A model generated the notes under the pieces. That model worked only from the letters and a program-made list of their open reading frames with translations. It made no database searches and was not told the DNA's origin. From Streptomonospora mangrovi (GTDB lineage Bacteria > Actinomycetota > Actinomycetes > Streptosporangiales > Streptosporangiaceae): DNA of 64,000 bases. The stretch lies in the NCBI RefSeq assembly GCF_027604915.1, contig NZ_JAJAQC010000030.1, positions 24,697-88,696 on the forward strand. Reading direction: 5' to 3'. A program made the translations under genes and the position numbers. Position 1 is the stretch's first letter, and every line of letters starts with the position of its first letter. Positions 18,516 through 27,190 of the stretch are shown here, one piece after another.

Positions 18516-20288
18516 TCAGTCGAGGTAGTCGCGGAGCACCTGCGACCGCGACGGATGGCGCAGCTTCGACATGGTCTTGCTCTCGATCTGCCGGATGCGC
18601 TCGCGCGTCACGCCGTAGACCTTGCCGATCTCGTCCAGGGTCTTGGGCTGGCCGTCGGTCAGCCCGAACCGCATCGAGACCACACCGGCCTCGCGCTCGG
18701 AGAGGGTGTCCAGCACCGAGTGCAACTGCTCCTGGAGGAGCGTGAAGCTGACCGCCTCGCCCGGCTGGATCGCCTCGGAGTCCTCGATGAGGTCGCCGAA
18801 CTCGCTGTCGCCGTCCTCGCCGAGCGGGGTGTGCAGGGAGATCGGCTCGCGGCCGTACTTCTGCACCTCCACGACCTTCTCCGGGGTCATGTCGAGTTCG
18901 CGGGCCAGCTCCTCTGGGGTGGGCTCGCGGCCCAGGTCCTGGAGCATCTGCCGCTGCACGCGGGCCAGCTTGTTGATGACCTCGACCATGTGCACCGGTA
19001 TGCGGATGGTGCGCGCCTGGTCGGCCATGGCGCGGGTGATCGCCTGGCGGATCCACCACGTGGCGTAGGTCGAGAACTTGAAGCCCTTGGTGTAGTCGAA
19101 CTTCTCGACCGCGCGGATGAGGCCGAGGTTGCCCTCCTGGATGAGGTCCAGGAACAGCATGCCGCGGCCGGTGTAGCGCTTGGCCAGCGAGACGACCAGC
19201 CGGAGGTTGGCCTCCAGCAGGTGCTTCTTGGCGCGGGCGCCGTCCTCGGCGATCCACTCCAGCTCGTCGCGGAACTCCTGGGTGAGGGAGTCTCCCTCGT
19301 CGGCGAGCTTCTCCTCGGCGAACAGGCCGGCCTCGATGCGCTTGGCCAGCTCGACCTCCTGCTCGGCGTTGAGGAGGGCGACGTTGCCGATCTGCTTCAG
19401 GTAGTCCTTGACCGGGTCGGCGGTGGCGCCGGCGGCGACCACCTGCGGGGTCGGGGCGTCGTCGTCATCGTCGTAGAGGACGAACGCCTCGTCCTCGGAG
19501 GTGTTGGCGGCGGCCTTCTCGGGGATGCCGGCCGACTCGGGTTTGACCCCGGAACCGGCCACGGGCCCCTCGGGCGCCCCGGACTTGTCGTCGGGGTCCT
19601 CGACCAGCTCCAGCTCGACGCCGGTGTCCTCGAAGTCGTCGGCGGCCTCGAGGTCGAGGTCGTCGTCGGTGACGTCCAGGACGACGTCGTCCTCGTCGTC
19701 GACCTTGTCGGGGTCGCCCGGACCGGCCGGGGCGACGGCGGTGGGGCCGGTGGCCGCGGTGTCCTTGGCCTTGCCGGCGGTCTTGGTCTTCTTGGCGGCC
19801 GCGCCGGCCTTGGCCGTGGTGCTCTTGGCCGCGGACTTGCGGGCCGGCTTCTTGGCGGGTTCGGTCGCGGCCGTGTCGTCGCCCGAAGCCTCCGGCGCCG
19901 ACGCCGCGGCGCCGCGCTTCTTGGCCGCGGGGGCGGTGGCGGCGGAGTCGACGACCGCGGTGACGGTGTCGGTCTGCTCCTGGGCGGCCGCCGCGCGCTT
20001 GGTCTTGGCGACGACCGGCTTCTTGGCGGGGGCCGGCTTGCGGCGCGCGGACTTGCGCCGCGACGGCGCGGAGTCCTCGGCGCCCACGACCAGGGTCACG
20101 CCCTCTTTGGTCAGGCTGCGCAGCACGGCCTGTGCCTGCGACATCGGGATGTCAGCCTCTTCAAAGGCACGGCGAACGTCCTCGGGCTCAAGGTACCCCT
20201 GGGACCGCCCACGCTCGATCAACTGCTGGATGACGGGCTCGTGCAGCGAGTCCGGCTGCTTAGAGCGGGTCGAACTGGCAGGTGACAC
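18516..20288 (-). CDS. hrdB: Principal RNA polymerase sigma factor (HrdB/SigA)
   Basis: This is the housekeeping sigma-70 factor (590 residues). An N-terminal region 1.1 (about 1-70) is followed by a long linker of Lys/Ala/Thr-rich (70-190) and acidic Asp/Glu-rich (195-280) sequence. Conserved regions 1.2 to 4.2 run from about 291, with [11 protein letters not shown], the 2.3-2.4 helix [20 protein letters not shown], and the region 4.2 helix [20 protein letters not shown]. The GTG at 20288 has GAGAGG five bases upstream; longer in-frame starts lack support. The linker makes the protein about 80 residues longer than S. coelicolor HrdB (511 residues, from memory). Confidence 0.95.
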   Translation of the reverse strand: MSPASSTRSKQPDSLHEPVIQQLIERGRSQGYLEPEDVRRAFEEADIPMSQAQAVLRSLTKEGVTLVVGAEDSAPSRRKSARRKPAPAKKPVVAKTKRAAAAQEQTDTVTAVVDSAATAPAAKKRGAAASAPEASGDDTAATEPAKKPARKSAAKSTTAKAGAAAKKTKTAGKAKDTAATGPTAVAPAGPGDPDKVDDEDDVVLDVTDDDLDLEAADDFEDTGVELELVEDPDDKSGAPEGPVAGSGVKPESAGIPEKAAANTSEDEAFVLYDDDDDAPTPQVVAAGATADPVKDYLKQIGNVALLNAEQEVELAKRIEAGLFAEEKLADEGDSLTQEFRDELEWIAEDGARAKKHLLEANLRLVVSLAKRYTGRGMLFLDLIQEGNLGLIRAVEKFDYTKGFKFSTYATWWIRQAITRAMADQARTIRIPVHMVEVINKLARVQRQMLQDLGREPTPEELARELDMTPEKVVEVQKYGREPISLHTPLGEDGDSEFGDLIEDSEAIQPGEAVSFTLLQEQLHSVLDTLSEREAGVVSMRFGLTDGQPKTLDEIGKVYGVTRERIRQIESKTMSKLRHPSRSQVLRDYLD

Positions 20289-20593
20289 AAACACCTCTCG
20301 AACGGACGTGTGGCGAGATTGCTGGACCCGGCGGCCCGACGAGCCGTGCGGGGAGAGTGGCGCTCTCTCCTGGCTCGTGCCCGGGACATCCCCGCCTGGA
20401 CGACGGGGAACCTCCGACTTCTTTTCAGCGTATGCGCCCTCTCTAGCGGTTGGGCACATCCGCCCAGTAGGATTTTTTCCGCGGTGCGCGGATTCCAACC
20501 CCACCGTCGGGTCCTCGAACCCACCCCCCGCCGGAGCGGGGCTGATGGCTCCTCCACCTTATTAGGCAAAGTGTCGGACTTTCGTACGGTCTC
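20289..20593. other. hrdB upstream region
   Basis: These 305 bases lie between the stop of the phosphatase gene and hrdB, both on the minus strand. They contain a small hairpin (CCCCGC at 20526-20531 with GCGGGG at 20536-20541) and an A/T patch (20471-20480). A GGAAT is present on the minus strand, but no matching -10, so I do not call a SigR promoter. Confidence 0.4.
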
Positions 20594-22693
20594 CTACTCC
20601 GGTGCCGTATCGAGCACCGGGAGGTGGACGGCGAGCAGAGTGACGTCGTCGTCCTGCTCATACCCTGCGAGCATGCCCTCAACAAGGTACTGGAGCATGT
20701 GCTGTGGGTCGCCCACCACCTCCGGCCGCGCCTGGGACGCTACGGTGACAAGTTCTTCGAGACCGGTGGCGACGGCGCGCTTCCGGTTCTCAACAAGTCC
20801 ATCGCTGTAGAGCACCACGGTGTTACCGGGCTGGACGAAAAACTTGTGGTGGCCCCGCTCGGAACTGACGCCCAGCGGCGTGTCGGGCTCGGCGGCCAGC
20901 AGCCAGGGCTCGGTGTGCTCGCCCACGACCAGGGGCGGCGGGTGCCCGGCGTTGCTGAGGTCGATCTGGCCGGTCTCGGGGTCCAGGACGAAGTAGACGA
21001 GCGTGGTGACCTGGTCGAGCCCCTCGGTGGCGTCGAACATGCGGTCCAGGCCGGTGAGCACGTCGGCGGGTTCGGGCATGCTGAAGGCCAGCGCCCGCAG
21101 CGCGTTGCGCACCCGGCTCATGCCGGTGGCGGCCTTGATGCCCTTGCCCATGACGTCGCCGAGCACCCCGGCGATCCGGCCGTCGGGCAGCGGGAACGCG
21201 TCGTACCAGTCGCCGCCGACCTGCACGTGCTGGGTGCCCGACCGGTAGAACGCCTGCATCGAGATGCCCTTGACCTTGGGGAGGTCCTCGGGCAGCAGGC
21301 TGGCCTGGAGCGCCTCGGCGGTGCGGTGCTCGCGCTCGAACAGCTTGGCGCGCTCCAGGGCGAGCGCGCACTGGCCGGCCAGCGCCTCGAGGAAGACCTT
21401 CTCCTCGTCGGAGATGTCGCGGGCGGACGAGAAGGTGAACCGCAGGGCGCCGATGGGCTGGCCGGCGCTCAGCAGCGGCAGCGCCACCCAGGCGCGTTCG
21501 TCGGTCTCGCGCAGGAACGCCAGGACCTCGGGGTCGTCCTCGACCAGTTCGCGGAGTTCGGCGGGGTTGCCGGCGATGAAGGGGCGGCGCTCGCGCACCG
21601 CGGTCTCCATGGCCACGCGCAGGTCGCCGGGCGCGGCGGCTGGGACCGCGCGCCCGCCGGGCACCGCGGAGTCGTCGCGCAGCACGTGCAGCCGCAGGTT
21701 GTCGCGGTCCAGCTCGCCCACGGTGGTGGTGTCGGCGCCCACGGCCGACTGCCCGATCTCGGTCATGGCCTGCACGACCTCGCCGACGGTCAGCGCCTCG
21801 GCGAGGTCGGAGGTGGCCTTCTGGAGGCGCACGGTGCGCAGCGCGGCCTCGCCCAACTGCTGGGTGAGGCGCTGGCGCATGTCGTCGGCGTCGTGCTGGG
21901 TGGTGATGTCGCTGTGGGCGCCGACCCACTCCATGAGGGTGTCGCCGCGCATGATGGGCACCGCCCGCGAGCGGTAGTAGCGGAAGTCGCCGGACTGGGT
22001 GCGCACCCGGAAGATCTCGTCGAAGGTGGTGCGGTCGGCGACGGCGTCGGTCCAGGCGCGGGCGACCTGCTCGTGGTCGTCGGGGTGGGCGGCGTCGAGC
22101 CAGCCGCGCCCGAGGTACTGCTCGGCGGTCTGGCCGGTGATGACGCGCCAGTCGGGGCAGTCCTCCTGGACGTCGCCGTTGGCGTCGGCGGTCCACACGA
22201 CCTGGTTGGTGGCGGTGAGCAGGGAGCGGTAGCGCTCCTCGCTGCGGCGCAGCGCGACCTCGGCGCTGAAGCGGTCCGAGCAGTCCACGGCGATCAGCAC
22301 CACGCCTTCGAGGGTTCCGTCGGACCCGGTGGCCGGGTGCCAGGACAGCGCCCACTGGCGCGGGCGGCCGGAGGCGTCGGGCGGCCCGCCTTCGAGGCGG
22401 TGCTCGCTGTGCACGGTGCCGGCGCCGCTGAGGACGGCGGCGACGGCGGAGTCGTGGGCGGCGCGGTCGGGGTCGCCCTCAAGGAGGTCGGCGGGGGTGC
22501 GCCCGTGGCACTGGGCGGGGTCGCGGCCGTAGACCTCGGCCAAGGCGCGGTTGACGCGCTGGAAGCGGCCGGCGGAGTCGAGGAGGGCGAAGCCGATCGG
22601 GGCCTCACGCAGCAGGACGTCCAGCAGCGCGGAGTCGACGGCGCCGAGTTCGGACATGCGCGGGGGCGGGACGGACGTCTCGGTGCTCAACAA
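20594..22693 (-). CDS. PAS-PAS-GAF-PP2C (RsbU/SpoIIE-type) serine phosphatase
   Basis: This protein of about 700 residues has two PAS domains (about 20-140 and 150-270), a GAF domain (about 300-460) and a C-terminal SpoIIE/PPM phosphatase domain. The metal-binding aspartates lie in GGDWYDAFPLPDGRIAGVLGDVMGKG, DGLVENR and DDDVTLL. Family members dephosphorylate anti-sigma-factor antagonists after sensing a signal. No anti-sigma kinase domain is fused and no rsb genes are adjacent, so the target is unknown. The start is uncertain: a GTG at 22699 overlaps the GGAGG (22699-22703), so I prefer the TTG at 22693 (or 22690). Confidence 0.88.
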   Translation of the reverse strand: MLSTETSVPPPRMSELGAVDSALLDVLLREAPIGFALLDSAGRFQRVNRALAEVYGRDPAQCHGRTPADLLEGDPDRAAHDSAVAAVLSGAGTVHSEHRLEGGPPDASGRPRQWALSWHPATGSDGTLEGVVLIAVDCSDRFSAEVALRRSEERYRSLLTATNQVVWTADANGDVQEDCPDWRVITGQTAEQYLGRGWLDAAHPDDHEQVARAWTDAVADRTTFDEIFRVRTQSGDFRYYRSRAVPIMRGDTLMEWVGAHSDITTQHDADDMRQRLTQQLGEAALRTVRLQKATSDLAEALTVGEVVQAMTEIGQSAVGADTTTVGELDRDNLRLHVLRDDSAVPGGRAVPAAAPGDLRVAMETAVRERRPFIAGNPAELRELVEDDPEVLAFLRETDERAWVALPLLSAGQPIGALRFTFSSARDISDEEKVFLEALAGQCALALERAKLFEREHRTAEALQASLLPEDLPKVKGISMQAFYRSGTQHVQVGGDWYDAFPLPDGRIAGVLGDVMGKGIKAATGMSRVRNALRALAFSMPEPADVLTGLDRMFDATEGLDQVTTLVYFVLDPETGQIDLSNAGHPPPLVVGEHTEPWLLAAEPDTPLGVSSERGHHKFFVQPGNTVVLYSDGLVENRKRAVATGLEELVTVASQARPEVVGDPQHMLQYLVEGMLAGYEQDDDVTLLAVHLPVLDTAPE

Positions 22694-23365
22694 TGACACC
22701 TCCGGGGTCCTTTCCCCCGTTCGAGGGGGCTCGCCGGTGCGAGCGCCGAAAGCTTAACGAATGTGGTCCGGGCCGCCGCGGGGACGGGAGCGGGACGTCG
22801 GGGGCATGGCGGGCGGGGCACCCGGTCACTCACCTGCCGTCCAGGTCGAGGCGGTTCCGGCCGCCCCCCGCGGCAACCGGCCGGAGGTCGCCACCGCATC
22901 AGCATAGGCCACAACCGTCTCGGCGGGAGGGGCGCGGGCACAGCGGAAAGTCAGGGCTCATAGCGGAAGGTAAATAATACGCCGCCGCGCCCATCCTACG
23001 GTCGTGCGCCGGATTTGGGGGGCCGTTTTCTGAAACGTGGGTGGTATGTCCTGCGAAAACGCGGATGTCCGCCGCGCCGCGGCACTGGCGGGGCCGGCGT
23101 CCGAAACCGGCGGGGGGCGGGTGTCCGGGCGCCGGAGCCCGCCCGCGAGGCGCCGGTTCCCCGGCCTGGACGGGCTTCCGGACGCCGGCGGGGGCTGCCC
23201 ATTAACGCGGTCCGCAAACTCCGGATAAGGCAGACCACTATGGCGCAAGCACGCCGCAAAGGCTCGTTAAGGCAGCGGCTTGCGGGGGTTGACACCCCGG
23301 GATAACGAAGTGAAATGGATGGAGGTCGCCGTCCAGCCGCTGCCAGTGAGAGGGCGTGAACGAGG
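22694..23365. other. Intergenic region with candidate promoter
   Basis: These 670 bases lie between divergent genes with no convincing ORF. There is an AT-rich patch at 22967-22982. A perfect TTGACA (23289-23294), embedded in the small hairpin GGGG-TTGACA-CCCC, is followed 17 bases on by GAAATG (23312-23317); it would drive the 76-residue gene. Confidence 0.4.
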
Positions 23366-23596
23366 ATGCTCCAGACTTATCCCGTAAGCGATCTCCACCG
23401 CATCGCCGGCCAACTCCACCACGAGTTCGCCGCCCTGTCGCGCCGCTGCGTCGAACGCTGCGTCGACGACACCTGGAAGTGCGCCGAGCACCTCGGCCTC
23501 AGCGTCACCCCCGGCCTGGTGGAGCGCGTGGCCCGGGAGCACCTCCAGGCGATGGTGAAGTCCGCTCCGCAGTCCGGACTCACCGCCGCGCACTGA
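23366..23596 (+). CDS. Small helical protein, possibly a three-helix-bundle dimerisation domain
   Basis: This 76-residue protein (HRIAGQLHHEFAALSRRCVERCVDDTWKCAEHLG, then VTPGLVERVAREHLQAMV) is predicted to be two or three helices. The layout, with a terminal LVERVAREHL helix, resembles the stand-alone three-helix-bundle dimerisation proteins common in actinomycetes, but I am not sure. It has three Cys residues. GAGG abuts the ATG, so the start is not well supported by a Shine-Dalgarno; a TTGACA promoter lies about 70 bases upstream. Confidence 0.55.
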   Translation: MLQTYPVSDLHRIAGQLHHEFAALSRRCVERCVDDTWKCAEHLGLSVTPGLVERVAREHLQAMVKSAPQSGLTAAH

Positions 23597-23849
23597 CCCG
23601 CACTGCCCCGCACCGACCGCCACCGCCGCGCGCCCACCCGCGCCCGCCCGACCACCACCGCCGCGCCTCGCGCGCCGCCGCACCCGCGTGCCCGGCCGCC
23701 CGCGGTGGCCCACGCGCGCCCGCCCTGACCAGGCGCCGCGCGTCCCCGGCCCGCCCCGGCCGCCGCCCGCCTCAACGCGCGTCCCGCCACGCGATGCGGC
23801 GACCGCCCGGATCCGCCCTGGCCATCGGCGCGGTGCCCTAGGCTCTGGA

Positions 23850-25481
23850 ATGTCCGTACCGCCCCTCCCAGAACAGCCGGACCCCGATTCCATGCCAGAC
23901 GATGTCTTCAGCGAGATGCTGCGCGCGGCACGCTCGTTCCTCGCCATGCGCGATCCCCTCGACGTCGAGGTCGGCGTCAGCAAGATGCTCGGCTCCTGGT
24001 GGGGGCGGCGCATGCCCGGGGTCGACGTGGACCGCCTGTTCGGCGAGGGCCTGGTGGCCCACGCCGCCGACTCCGGCACCCCAGCCGGGCTGGCGCTGCT
24101 GACGGGCATCGCGGTGCTGGGCACCTCGGTGCACCAGCGCGAACTCGCCGAGAAGGGCGCGGCGGCGCTGGTCGAGCGCGGCACCAACCGCCCGGTGTGG
24201 GCCGACGCCCTGGGCCGGGCCCGCCCGGTGGCCGCCTACACCTCGGGCAACCGGTTCGGCGACACCGACGACGTCATCTGCGTGTTCCGCTACGGCCCCG
24301 AGGAGGCGCCCGGCGACCCGGCCACCGGGTCGGGGGCCGAGCACGCGCTCATCGCGGTCATCGACCACAACAGCGGCGGGGTGCTGCGCGACTGCTGGGT
24401 CAGCACCAAGGTCGACCGGCTGCTGGCGCACTGCCGCGCCCAGGCCGAGGGCGGCGACCCCATGGCGGTGTTCTCCACGATCCGGCTAGAGCGGGCGCGG
24501 GCGCTGCTGGACTCCGCGCTGCGCTCCACCGACCGCGCCCTGGCGGGCGGCACCGGCATGAGCGTGGCCGACAGCTCGCTGGCCGCCCACAACGCCCTGC
24601 TGCGGTCGCGGCTGCGCAGCCTGCCGCGCGACCCCCGCGACCAGGTCAGACCCGGGCGCAGCCGCGACCGGCGGGCCATGCTGGCGGCGCGGTTCCTGGC
24701 CTCCGACGCCGCCGCCGACCTGTCGGACTCCTTCGCCGCCAGCCGCTGCGTGGACCACATCATCGCCTACGGCTGCGACGTCGACGGCGACCGCCCGCTG
24801 CGGGTCAGCCCGCGCAAGGTCGAGGCGTTCCTGCTGCGCTGGCTGCCGCGCCGGGTGATCCTGCTGCCCGAGGAGCACGAGGCGATGCCGCACGTGCTGG
24901 CGGCCTGGATCCGGTGGGCCGGGCCGCGCCACGGCCTGCCCGAGGTGGCGGTCGACGCCACCCTGGACGCCCTGTGGGAGGCCACCGCCGCGTTCACCAC
25001 CTCCTACCCGGACATGGCGTCGTCCTTCGGCCTGCGCCAGGAGGTGGTGCGCCGGCTGATCCCCGACGGCGACCTGGCCGCGCTGCCCCGCCGGATGTTC
25101 GCGTTCCCGCTGCTGGCCGGCGACCTGCTGGAGGAGTCCGCCGAGGAGTTCGACCCGGCCACGCGCGAGGGGCGGCGGGCGCTGCTGCGGCTGGACCACT
25201 TCGGGGAGTACGACGCCCCCGTCAAGCACAAGGGCAAGCACTCCACCCACCACGCCGACGCGCTGGCCGCCGCCGACCCCGCCGCCACCGAGGAGGCGCT
25301 GGACGCCCACGAGCGGCTGGCCGAACGCCTGTGGAAGGGCGACCCGCCGGCGCTGTGGAGCGCCGCCGAGCGGCTGCTGGACCGGGGCCAGTCGCGGCCG
25401 GCGGTGCTGCGCACGCTGATGGGCGTGGTCGAGGACGCCGAGGGCGAGGACGACGTGGCGGCCCGCCTGGAGGAACTGTAG
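23850..25481 (+). CDS. Conserved actinobacterial protein of unknown function
   Basis: I do not recognise a catalytic family in this 543-residue soluble protein. The first half (DVEVGVSKMLGSWWGRRMPGVDVDRLFGEGLV, then LIAVIDHNSGGVLRDCWVSTKVDRLL) looks like an alpha/beta domain. The second half is helical, with RVSPRKVEAFLLRWLPRRVILLPEEHEAMPHVLAAWIRWAGPRHGLPEVAVDATLDAL at about 305-365, a pattern I have seen in other actinobacterial hypothetical proteins. A Lys/His patch (KHKGKHSTHH) lies near residue 450. Start: ATG 23850, with no Shine-Dalgarno but TAGGCT (23839-23844) five bases upstream, suggesting a leaderless mRNA. The open frame extends 162 bases further 5', but that part is Arg/Pro-rich. 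Confidence 0.75.
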   Translation: MSVPPLPEQPDPDSMPDDVFSEMLRAARSFLAMRDPLDVEVGVSKMLGSWWGRRMPGVDVDRLFGEGLVAHAADSGTPAGLALLTGIAVLGTSVHQRELAEKGAAALVERGTNRPVWADALGRARPVAAYTSGNRFGDTDDVICVFRYGPEEAPGDPATGSGAEHALIAVIDHNSGGVLRDCWVSTKVDRLLAHCRAQAEGGDPMAVFSTIRLERARALLDSALRSTDRALAGGTGMSVADSSLAAHNALLRSRLRSLPRDPRDQVRPGRSRDRRAMLAARFLASDAAADLSDSFAASRCVDHIIAYGCDVDGDRPLRVSPRKVEAFLLRWLPRRVILLPEEHEAMPHVLAAWIRWAGPRHGLPEVAVDATLDALWEATAAFTTSYPDMASSFGLRQEVVRRLIPDGDLAALPRRMFAFPLLAGDLLEESAEEFDPATREGRRALLRLDHFGEYDAPVKHKGKHSTHHADALAAADPAATEEALDAHERLAERLWKGDPPALWSAAERLLDRGQSRPAVLRTLMGVVEDAEGEDDVAARLEEL

Positions 25482-25512
25482 CCGGCGCGGTCGGCGCGGC
25501 CCGCGCCCCGCG

Positions 25513-26295
25513 CTACTCCAGCATGCGCTCGCGCAGCGCGGCCAACTCCTCGGGCGACAGCCCCAGGCCCTCGGCGGCGTAGGCGTCGAACGTGCCGTAG
25601 GCCCGCTCGACCTCGGCGAACGCGGTCTCCAGGTAGGAGGTGCGGCACTCCACCATGGGCCACACCAGTTCCAGGTCGACCCCGGCCCCCTCGACGGCGG
25701 CGCGGAAGGACTCCTGGAGGCCGCCCAGCCGGCCGTTGCTGGCGAGGTAGTCGGCGAAGACGGTGTCGCGGGGCACGCCCAGCAGGGTCAGCAGCAGCGC
25801 CGCGCCCCAGCCGGTGCGGTCCTTGCCGGCGCTGCAATGGAACACCGTGGCGCCGGGGGTGGCGGCGATGCCGCGCAGCAGGGCGGCGTAGCCGGCGCGG
25901 GCGTCGGCGCCCGACACCAGGATCCGGTTGACCTCGTGCATGAACCGCTCGGCGCCGCCGTCGGCGAACACGGTCCGGGCGCGGGCGGGGTCGGAGAGCA
26001 CCGCGACCAGGTCGGCGCCGGTGGAGTGGTCGCCCTGGACGTCCAGCGGGGTGTACTCGGCGCCCTCGGGCAGGCGGTCGGGGTTGCTCTGCCGCTCGAA
26101 CACGGTGCGCAGGTCCACCACGCGGCGCACGTCCAGGTCGGCCAGGGTCGCCAGGTCGTCGTCGCCGAGGCGGTGCAGGGCGTCGGAGCGGTAGGCGACG
26201 CCCGCGCGCACGCGGGCGCCGTCGCGCGTGGTGTACCCGCCGAGGTCGCGGAAGTTGGGTGCGGAGGGGAGCACAACCGTGGCTTCGTTTGTCAC
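25513..26295 (-). CDS. Tyrosine-protein phosphatase (DSP/PTP, LipA-like)
   Basis: This 260-residue protein tyrosine/serine phosphatase has the active-site loop HCSAGKDRTG (Cys154, Arg160) and the N-terminal family motif NFRDLGGYTTRDG. Related actinobacterial and Listeria enzymes dephosphorylate phosphotyrosine and sometimes phosphoinositides; the substrate here is unknown. It starts at GTG 26295, with TATCGT (26303-26308 on the minus strand) seven bases upstream and no Shine-Dalgarno, so it is probably leaderless. A tandem CCGGTTGT pair (26313-26328) lies in the promoter. It is convergent with the preceding gene. Confidence 0.88.
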   Translation of the reverse strand: MTNEATVVLPSAPNFRDLGGYTTRDGARVRAGVAYRSDALHRLGDDDLATLADLDVRRVVDLRTVFERQSNPDRLPEGAEYTPLDVQGDHSTGADLVAVLSDPARARTVFADGGAERFMHEVNRILVSGADARAGYAALLRGIAATPGATVFHCSAGKDRTGWGAALLLTLLGVPRDTVFADYLASNGRLGGLQESFRAAVEGAGVDLELVWPMVECRTSYLETAFAEVERAYGTFDAYAAEGLGLSPEELAALRERMLE

Positions 26296-26362
26296 GGACG
26301 CGACGATACCGACCGGTTGTCCGGTTGTGTCCGCCGCCCTCCGCGCCCCGCGCCGGGGCGGA

Positions 26363-27091
26363 TCACACGGCCGGGGCGGTGCCGCGCAGGGCGGGGATCT
26401 GCTCGCCGGCCTCCTTGACGTCCTTGACGGTGTCGACGCCGCGCCAGAAGCCGTCGATGCGGTAGCCGAACAGCCGGCCCTGCTGCGCGAGGTCAGGGAA
26501 GGTGCTGGACTCGTGGTCGCCCTTGAGGGGCAGCAGTTCGGTGGCGGCGCGCTCGAACACGTAGACCCCGGCGTTGATCCAGAACGGCAGCAGGGGGCTC
26601 TGGGTGAAGCCCTCGATGGCGCCGTCGTCGGTGACGTCGACGATGCCCCAGCTCGTGCGGTACTGGGCGAGGGCGAGGGTGACCAGTCCGCCCTTGGCCC
26701 GGTGGTAGGCGGTGAACTCGTCCAGCGGGAACCAGGTCAGGACGTCGCCGTTGAGGGCGAAGTAGGGGTCGGCGGAGTCGCGCAGCCCCGAGGCGGCGTA
26801 GCGCAGCGCGCCGCCGCGCCCCAGGGGTTCGTCCTCGACCAGCAGGGTGATCTCGGGGCCGTGCGCCCGCCGGTCGAGGTGTTCGCGCAGCACCTCGGCC
26901 TTGTAGCCGCAGGAGACCACCACGTGCTCCACGCCGTGGCCGGCGAGCCATTCCAACTGGTAGTCGATGATGGGGCGGTCGGCGACCTCGACCATGGCCT
27001 TGGGGCGGGTGTCGGTGTAGGGGCGAAGGCGGGTGGCCTGGCCGCCGGCGAGGATGACGGCCTGGCTGATGGGGGCGTTGGCTCCACTCAT
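26363..27091 (-). CDS. Sugar-phosphate nucleotidyltransferase
   Basis: This 242-residue enzyme of the NTP_transferase family makes an NDP-sugar from a sugar-1-phosphate. The nucleotide-binding signature GGQATRLRPYTDTRPK (16-31), the metal-binding GD (ALNGDVLTWFP) and WINAGVYVFE are all present. It is shorter than glucose-1-phosphate thymidylyltransferase and looks most like stand-alone mannose-1-phosphate guanylyltransferase-type enzymes; the sugar cannot be told from sequence. TAGTGT (27099-27104 on the minus strand) ends seven bases before the ATG, so the transcript is likely leaderless. Confidence 0.88.
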   Translation of the reverse strand: MSGANAPISQAVILAGGQATRLRPYTDTRPKAMVEVADRPIIDYQLEWLAGHGVEHVVVSCGYKAEVLREHLDRRAHGPEITLLVEDEPLGRGGALRYAASGLRDSADPYFALNGDVLTWFPLDEFTAYHRAKGGLVTLALAQYRTSWGIVDVTDDGAIEGFTQSPLLPFWINAGVYVFERAATELLPLKGDHESSTFPDLAQQGRLFGYRIDGFWRGVDTVKDVKEAGEQIPALRGTAPAV

Positions 27092-27190
27092 GTGCCGGAC
27101 ACTAGCAGGGGCCGCCCGGCCCGGGCGCGGGCCGTCCCCAGGGCCGATCCCCCGGCCCGGCCGCGCGCCGCGCGGGGGCGCCGCGGCCCT

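Noticed and set aside
20289..20593. SigR-type promoter (GGAAT) for hrdB
   Set aside because: A GGAAT is present on the minus strand but no GTT lies 18-19 bases downstream.
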